Below are positions 59,904 through 64,000 of a stretch of 64,000 nucleotides of DNA, one piece after another. The stretch is from Paenibacillus rhizophilus. Lineage in GTDB: Bacteria; Bacillota; Bacilli; Paenibacillales; Paenibacillaceae. The translations under genes were made by a program, and so were the position numbers. The stretch's first letter is position 1, and every line of letters starts with the position of its first letter. Location of the stretch: contig NZ_RQPI01000004.1 of NCBI RefSeq assembly GCF_003854965.1, positions 248,001-312,000 on the forward strand, written 5' to 3'. The notes below the pieces were generated by a model. That model ran no database searches, was not told where the DNA came from, and saw only the letters and a list, made by a program, of their open reading frames with translations.

Positions 59904-60158
59904 ATGAAATGGCTAGAAATGAGACAGCTGTTTCCCAACCGGTTTGTATTGTTTTCTGTCCTTGAATATCATCAGGAAGGCACCCGAAGATTTATCGACG
60001 AGGTCGAGCCGATTCGCGTTGTTGCAGACGAAGACGCCCGCATGGAATTCAACCAAGCCGGACCCGGAAAGCTGGTCTATCATACTTCCAGTAAAGTATG
60101 CGTTATCCGTATCTGCAGAAGAAAATACAGCAGAGTGAGACGCAAAAAAACGAAGTAA
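59904..60158 (+). CDS. Hypothetical protein, 84 residues
   Basis: An uncharacterised small protein starting MKWLEMRQLFPNRFVLFSVL, with VEPIRVVADEDARMEFN in the middle and a strongly basic end (RRKYSRVRRKKTK). ATG 59904 follows AAGGGGGG at about 10 bases; the longer frame from GTG 59823 is less likely. No membrane segment or catalytic motif is seen. The general style, a compact alpha/beta domain with a conserved W and Y, suggests a structured protein of an unnamed family. Confidence 0.55.
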   Translation: MKWLEMRQLFPNRFVLFSVLEYHQEGTRRFIDEVEPIRVVADEDARMEFNQAGPGKLVYHTSSKVCVIRICRRKYSRVRRKKTK

Positions 60159-60244
60159 GCCAATCTGCAAAAGGTTGGCTATTGCCATTTAAGCAGCGCA
60201 GGGAGCGAGCTTGTTAAAGCTTTTTTTTCCAGGGGAGGCAGCAT

Positions 60245-60379
60245 AAAATACTGGACCTTGGCGCCGGAACGGGAATTTATTCTTTTTATTATGCGGATAA
60301 AGGCAATTCGATCGTCTCGACCGACCTTACGCCGAAGCATGTTGAGATCATTCAAAGCAAGATCATATGGAGCGAATAA
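60245..60379 (+). pseudogene. Fragment of a class I methyltransferase gene
   Basis: The frame reads KILDLGAGTGIYSFYYAD (motif I), then VSTDLTPKHVEIIQSK (motif II region), and stops. No start codon or later motifs remain. This is only the N-terminal SAM-binding part of a methyltransferase. The 345-base gap it lies in has no intact gene. Confidence 0.7.
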
Positions 60380-60436
60380 GCTGGACAATGCGGCAACGGA
60401 CGGCATAGGTGTATTAATGAAGGATACCGGAATCGC

Positions 60437-60480
60437 ACAAAAAAGACAGGTCCGTCTCCAATAGGGAAGAGGCCTGTCTT
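60437..60480 (-). terminator. Rho-independent terminator of the lipase gene
   Basis: Reading leftwards, AAGACAGG (60480-60473) pairs with CCTGTCTT (60450-60443) and is followed by a run of T. It lies about 25 bases beyond the stop of the leftward alpha/beta hydrolase gene. Confidence 0.75.
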
Positions 60481-60503
60481 TGCTGTTCATGGCGATATTT
60501 GTG

Positions 60504-61457
60504 CTACGTCCGAAGGAGGTCTTGTCCGGAGGGCAGATGGCGGACCAGCCAATCGAGCAGGTCGTCTGTAACCTGGCCGCGGTTTTTCTCATTCAGCATT
60601 TCATGCCGGCCCTCCGGGTACAGCCGCACCTCCAAATCGCTCACGCCAAGCCTCCGGTACAGTTCGGCCAGCAGGTGGACTCCTTTGCCGTTCATGCCGA
60701 CCGGGTCCCTCTCGCCGGAGAATAAATATACCGGTTTGTCTTTACACAGAGAACCCAGCACGGCTTCGGTATGGATATCCTGCAGCAGTCTGAAGAAATC
60801 CCGGAAGAAACGGGTCGTGCAGATCGCTCCGCAGAACGGGTCGGATATGAAGCTGTCGACCTCCTCCGTATCGCTGCTAAGCCAATCGAAGGCTGTGCGG
60901 ACGGGGGAAAAGGAGCGGTTATAGCCGCCGAACACGATGCCGTTAAGCAGCACGCTGCGGTGCCTTTCGCCCAAAAGCGCCAGCTGCGCCTTGGCCAGCG
61001 CCTCTCCGAACCGGAGCATCCCGCGGGGGCCGTTGCTTCCGCTCAAAATATAGCCCGCATATCTTTCGCTCCCCGGCTCGCACATCAGCTTCTGCGCCAG
61101 AAATGAGCCCATGCTGTGCCCGAGCAGAAATACGGGGACTCCCGGATGTCTGCCGGACGCGATCGCGGCAATCTGGAGAAGGTCGCGGCGCATCCAATAG
61201 AAGCCGTCGCGTCCGGCATCACCGAGCAAATCGATCTTTCCCGCTGTCCTGCCGTGTCCTCTGTGGTCTCCCGCATACACCGCGTAGCCCGCAGCGTTCA
61301 ACCGGCCGGCCAAGCGGGCGTACCTGGCCGCCGTCTCGCACATGCCGTGCGAGATCTGAAGGATGCCCCTGACGGTTTCTTCGGCCTCCGGCAGCCATTC
61401 GTACACATGGATCGGGACGCCGAGAGGATCGGTCATCGTAAAGGAATGTTCTGTCAC
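60504..61457 (-). CDS. Alpha/beta hydrolase, monoacylglycerol lipase type
   Basis: A 317-residue serine hydrolase of the lysophospholipase/monoglyceride lipase branch (PldB-like). The oxyanion region is ILQISHGMCETAARY, YAGDHRGHGRT follows, the nucleophile elbow is LLGHSMGSFL, the Asp lies near FSGERDPVG and the His in YPEGRHEMLNE. No signal peptide. GTG start with AGGAGG eight bases upstream. Likely releases fatty acids from monoacylglycerols or lysophospholipids. Confidence 0.93.
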   Translation of the reverse strand: MTEHSFTMTDPLGVPIHVYEWLPEAEETVRGILQISHGMCETAARYARLAGRLNAAGYAVYAGDHRGHGRTAGKIDLLGDAGRDGFYWMRRDLLQIAAIASGRHPGVPVFLLGHSMGSFLAQKLMCEPGSERYAGYILSGSNGPRGMLRFGEALAKAQLALLGERHRSVLLNGIVFGGYNRSFSPVRTAFDWLSSDTEEVDSFISDPFCGAICTTRFFRDFFRLLQDIHTEAVLGSLCKDKPVYLFSGERDPVGMNGKGVHLLAELYRRLGVSDLEVRLYPEGRHEMLNEKNRGQVTDDLLDWLVRHLPSGQDLLRT

Positions 61458-61550
61458 CAGCTTTTCCTCCTAATAAACAAGCGGGCAGGCGGACCGGGAG
61501 AAGCTTCAATATCCAAGCCGTGAGCGCCGCCTATGAGGCTAAATCAGGAT

Positions 61551-62519
61551 TTAAGGCAAATACGAACGGAGCAGGGTTGCCTGCCCTTCAATAGTATAGA
61601 CGCCGAGGTTGGCCGGGAGCAGATAGCATTCGCCTGCCGAATACGGCTGGGAGCCGCCTTCCCAGAGCAGATGCCCGCTTCCTTCGCAAATGACCAGTAC
61701 GGTAAAGCTCTCCGGATTGGTTTCAAGGCTCCAGTTGCCGCTAACAATGCCTTTTTCCACGATAAAATATGGCGACTCCGCCAGTCGCAGCCATTCTCCG
61801 GGTACGGCGCCGTCCGTCTTCATGGAGGTTGCCCCCGCGCCTTCGTAAGCGGTGACGTTCAGCGAATCCTCGATATGCAGCTCGCGCGGCTTGCCGTCAA
61901 GGCCGGGCCGGTCGTAATCATATATCCGGTATGTAGTGTCGGAGTTCTGCTGGATTTCCGCCACGACCACGCCCGCGCACAGGGCATGCACCGTTCCGGC
62001 CGGAATATAGAACGTATCCCCTGCCGAAACTGGAACCTCCTGAAGGAGATCCATTACCGTGCCGTCTTCCAGCGCTTGGCGGAGATTTTCGCGGTTCACG
62101 TCTTCCTTGAGGCCGTAGATGATTTTGGCGTCCGGCTTGGCGTCGAGAACGTACCACATTTCAGTCTTGCCTAGTTCGCCCTTGGGCAACCGGTTGTAGT
62201 CGTCGGTGGGATGAACCTGAACGGACAGGTTGTCGTTGCAGTCGAGAAGCTTGATCAGTAGAGGGAATCTTCCGTTCGTTTCCGAGTAACCCTTGCTGCC
62301 GAACCATTCACGGCCGTAACCTTCGCGGATCTGGTCCAGGCCCTGACCAGCAAGCTCGCCGTTTACAACGGAAGAGGTTCCGTTCGGGTGGTCGGCGATC
62401 ATCCAGCCTTCGCCGATATGGCCTTCGGGCAAGTTCAGGCCGAACTTCTCCAGGGCTCTTCCGCCCCAGACGCGTTCTTTGAATTCCGGTTGAAATTTTA
62501 AAGGATAAGGCAGTGTCAT
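61551..62519 (-). CDS. manA: Mannose-6-phosphate isomerase, class I
   Basis: A zinc-dependent cupin isomerase of 322 residues that interconverts mannose-6-phosphate and fructose-6-phosphate, the short Firmicute form. Zinc ligands lie in LSVQVHPTDDYN, GKTEMWYVLD and IPAGTVHALCAG. The start ATG 62519 (MTLPYPLKFQPEFKERVWGG) is clear from the family N-terminus; the open frame extends 115 codons further upstream into another gene and should not be used. Confidence 0.95.
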   Translation of the reverse strand: MTLPYPLKFQPEFKERVWGGRALEKFGLNLPEGHIGEGWMIADHPNGTSSVVNGELAGQGLDQIREGYGREWFGSKGYSETNGRFPLLIKLLDCNDNLSVQVHPTDDYNRLPKGELGKTEMWYVLDAKPDAKIIYGLKEDVNRENLRQALEDGTVMDLLQEVPVSAGDTFYIPAGTVHALCAGVVVAEIQQNSDTTYRIYDYDRPGLDGKPRELHIEDSLNVTAYEGAGATSMKTDGAVPGEWLRLAESPYFIVEKGIVSGNWSLETNPESFTVLVICEGSGHLLWEGGSQPYSAGECYLLPANLGVYTIEGQATLLRSYLP

Positions 62520-62557
62520 AGATTCATCTTCCTCTCCAACTGAGATATTTAGCAATC

Positions 62558-63154
62558 TTATCCCCTTTTTTTCTCTAACGCGATAACATAGGGGGCCGTT
62601 CTTCGCTGAAGCTGGCGGTACACGATGGCACTGGCCGTTTGCTGCGGAACGGAGGACGCCCAGGCTAGGGCCGCTTCCGCTTCCAGCTCGCCTCCGGGAT
62701 GTCCGGGGTAAAGGACCGCCGTTACAATCCCGCCGGGCCGGAGAAGGTCGAGGGAAGCCCCGAGCGCGGCAACCGAACTGCCCGGTAAAGTGATAACGCT
62801 CTTGTCCGCGTCGTCCGAGGGAAGATAGCCGAAGTTGAACATGATGGCCCCGACGCTGCCGAGCCACGAAGGGGGCAGTTCGTCGGCCATCGCGGCATGG
62901 CTCTTTAACAGAAGAGTCGAAGGAGCAATGCTGTTCCCCGTATCCTCCCTGGCGCGGCGCAGGCGCTCTTCGGCAAGCTTCAAAGCCTCGGGCTGGATAT
63001 CGAAGCCGTAGACCTCGCCTCTTGGTCCCGCCGCCTTGGCAAGGAACAGCGTGTCCGCGCCGGTTCCTACTGTGGCATCCACGGCGCGCTCGCCGCGAGA
63101 AAGACGATCTTCTACCAATTTATGGGCGAAGCTCAGCACGGATAGGAAGCCCAT
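62558..63154 (-). CDS. mnmM: tRNA methyltransferase MnmM (YtqB)
   Basis: A class I SAM methyltransferase of 198 residues from ATG 63154, matching the YtqB family. Landmarks are DATVGTGADTLFLAKA (motif I), FDIQPEALKLAEERL, IMFNFGYLPSDDADKSVITL and PGGIVTAVLYPGHPGGELE. In Bacillus subtilis this protein, MnmM, methylates nm5s2U to mnm5s2U in the tRNA wobble position. The start overlaps the stop of the preceding radical SAM gene by one base (TGATG), with GGAGA nine bases before. This is the same pair as ytqA-ytqB in B. subtilis. Confidence 0.92.
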   Translation of the reverse strand: MGFLSVLSFAHKLVEDRLSRGERAVDATVGTGADTLFLAKAAGPRGEVYGFDIQPEALKLAEERLRRAREDTGNSIAPSTLLLKSHAAMADELPPSWLGSVGAIMFNFGYLPSDDADKSVITLPGSSVAALGASLDLLRPGGIVTAVLYPGHPGGELEAEAALAWASSVPQQTASAIVYRQLQRRTAPYVIALEKKRG

Positions 63155-64000
63155 CAGCGCTTTCTCCAATACTTACCCTGCCAGGTATCTCTGCGCACCA
63201 GTTCATCGTCGATTGCATTGAGAACTTCCCATTTCTTGAGGCTCCACATCGGACCGATAAGCAGATCGCGGGGAGCGTCTCCGGTCAAACGGTGTACGAT
63301 CATTTCCGGCGGCAGCATTTCCAGCGAATCGGCGATGAGCTTAACATATTCATCCTGCTCCAGAAAACGAAGCAGTCCCGCTTCATACTGCTTAACCATC
63401 GGCGTTTTGCGCATCAGATGCAGAAGATGGATTTTGATGCCCTGCACATCCATCTGCGATACGGCGGACACCGTCTCCAGCATCATTTCGTGGGTTTCCT
63501 GCGGAAGGCCGTGGATAATGTGCGTGCAGACCCGGATGCCGCGGCTGCGCAGCTTCTCCACAGCCTCGTGATAGCACTCCGTATCATGTGCCCGGTTAAT
63601 GAGCCGCGAGGTGGACTCGTGAATGGTCTGCAACCCCATTTCCACCCATAGATAAGTCCGTTCGTTCAATTCCGCCAGATAATCGACAACATCATCCGGA
63701 AGGCAGTCGGGGCGGGTGGCGATGGACAATCCGACAACCCCCGGCTGTTCGAGTATAACCTCGTAGTACTCCCGCAGTTCCTCAACCGGCGCGTAAGTGT
63801 TGGTATATGCCTGAAAATAACCGATATACTTGGCGTTCGGCCACTTCAGATGCTGGCGGTCGCGGACATTTCCGAACTGGGTGACCAGATCGTCGCGCCG
63901 GCTTCCGGCGAAATCTCCCGATCCTCTTGCGCTGCAAAAAGTGCAGCCTCCCTTGGCAATTGAGCCGTCGCGGTTGGGGCAGGTGAAACCGGCGTCCAGC
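63154..64000 (-). CDS. TIGR01212 family radical SAM protein YtqA (partial)
   Basis: The gene runs off the right edge, so its N-terminus is missing; 282 codons are visible. The cluster region holds LDAGFTCPNRDGSIAKGGC followed by TFC, then SRRDDLVTQF, YIGYFQAYTNTYAP and VGLSIATRPDC, all typical of the YtqA/YhcC family. YtqA has been proposed as MnmL, the enzyme converting cmnm5U to nm5U ahead of MnmM in bacteria without bifunctional MnmC. Translational coupling to mnmM here supports a joint role. Confidence 0.92.
   Translation of the reverse strand, partial: LDAGFTCPNRDGSIAKGGCTFCSARGSGDFAGSRRDDLVTQFGNVRDRQHLKWPNAKYIGYFQAYTNTYAPVEELREYYEVILEQPGVVGLSIATRPDCLPDDVVDYLAELNERTYLWVEMGLQTIHESTSRLINRAHDTECYHEAVEKLRSRGIRVCTHIIHGLPQETHEMMLETVSAVSQMDVQGIKIHLLHLMRKTPMVKQYEAGLLRFLEQDEYVKLIADSLEMLPPEMIVHRLTGDAPRDLLIGPMWSLKKWEVLNAIDDELVRRDTWQGKYWRKR

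Noticed and set aside
62520..62867. 115-codon upstream extension of manA
   Set aside because: It runs inside mnmM in a different frame; the family N-terminus and an RBS place the start at 62519.
1..64000. tRNA, rRNA, T-box leaders and CRISPR arrays
   Set aside because: Looked for T-loop, T-box and regularly spaced repeat patterns while reading; none was convincing, though no covariance search could be run.

Overview
The window reads as chromosomal DNA of a Gram-positive, endospore-former-type Firmicute, most likely a Paenibacillus or close relative. The grounds are the G+C content (roughly 53-55 % in the core parts), the AGGAGG-type ribosome binding sites, two YesM/YesN sensor-regulator pairs each next to a sugar ABC importer without its own ATPase, a DUF3886 (YqkE-like) protein, and neighbour pairs familiar from Bacillales (metQ/metNI, ddlR-ddl, mnmM-ytqA, BlaI with an M56 peptidase). 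No rRNA, tRNA, CRISPR array or intact classical insertion sequence was seen.

Left region (1-7.2 kb): a methionine / activated-methyl-cycle block. An SDR oxidoreductase (cut by the edge) and luxS run leftwards. A clear promoter starts a rightward operon: methionine-binding lipoprotein MetQ, a MtnE-like aminotransferase, MetN, MetI, an HcxA/GldA-like metal-dependent dehydrogenase, and the MTA/SAH nucleosidase. The aminotransferase plus 2-keto-acid reductase inside a methionine-uptake operon is the most interesting metabolic feature. It suggests interconversion of methionine, its 2-keto acid and its 2-hydroxy acid.

Accessory region (7.2-15.5 kb, visibly AT-richer): an SOS-type operator with a tiny ORF, a divergent TetR/SDR pair, gene scraps (dsbA-like 5' end, hisC 3' end), a nested palindrome resembling IS21-type ends, a peptidase S51 gene, a solitary intact tyrosine recombinase, and a BlaI/M56 signalling pair with two mirror-image operators. 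The recombinase gene lies between two palindromes shaped like tyrosine-recombinase core sites. Related palindrome-hairpin units without the gene occur at 9.93-10.0 kb and 15.43-15.49 kb. This looks like a small recombinase-borne element with non-autonomous derivatives.

Middle (15.5-37.4 kb): a Cof-type HAD phosphatase; a DUF457 membrane protein with a strong promoter and SOS-like box; two consecutive modules of sensor kinase, AraC-type response regulator, sugar-binding lipoprotein and two permeases, the second ending in an oligo-1,6-glucosidase; lipoate-protein ligase; then the MocR regulator DdlR, D-Ala-D-Ala ligase and an aminotransferase.

Right part (37.4-64 kb): mostly core genes. These are a chemotaxis receptor, an M24 peptidase, an MBL hydrolase, several GNAT acetyltransferases, HxlR and TetR regulators, a polysaccharide deacetylase, a phosphodiesterase, an ECF sigma/anti-sigma pair, ApbE, a FrnE-like DsbA protein, oleate hydratase with its TetR regulator, RecQ, a B12-binding radical SAM protein, an MGL-type lipase, ManA, and the tRNA-modification pair MnmM/YtqA. 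Palindromic intergenic repeats and fragments of a methyltransferase gene and a DUF457 gene show small-scale decay between otherwise ordinary genes.
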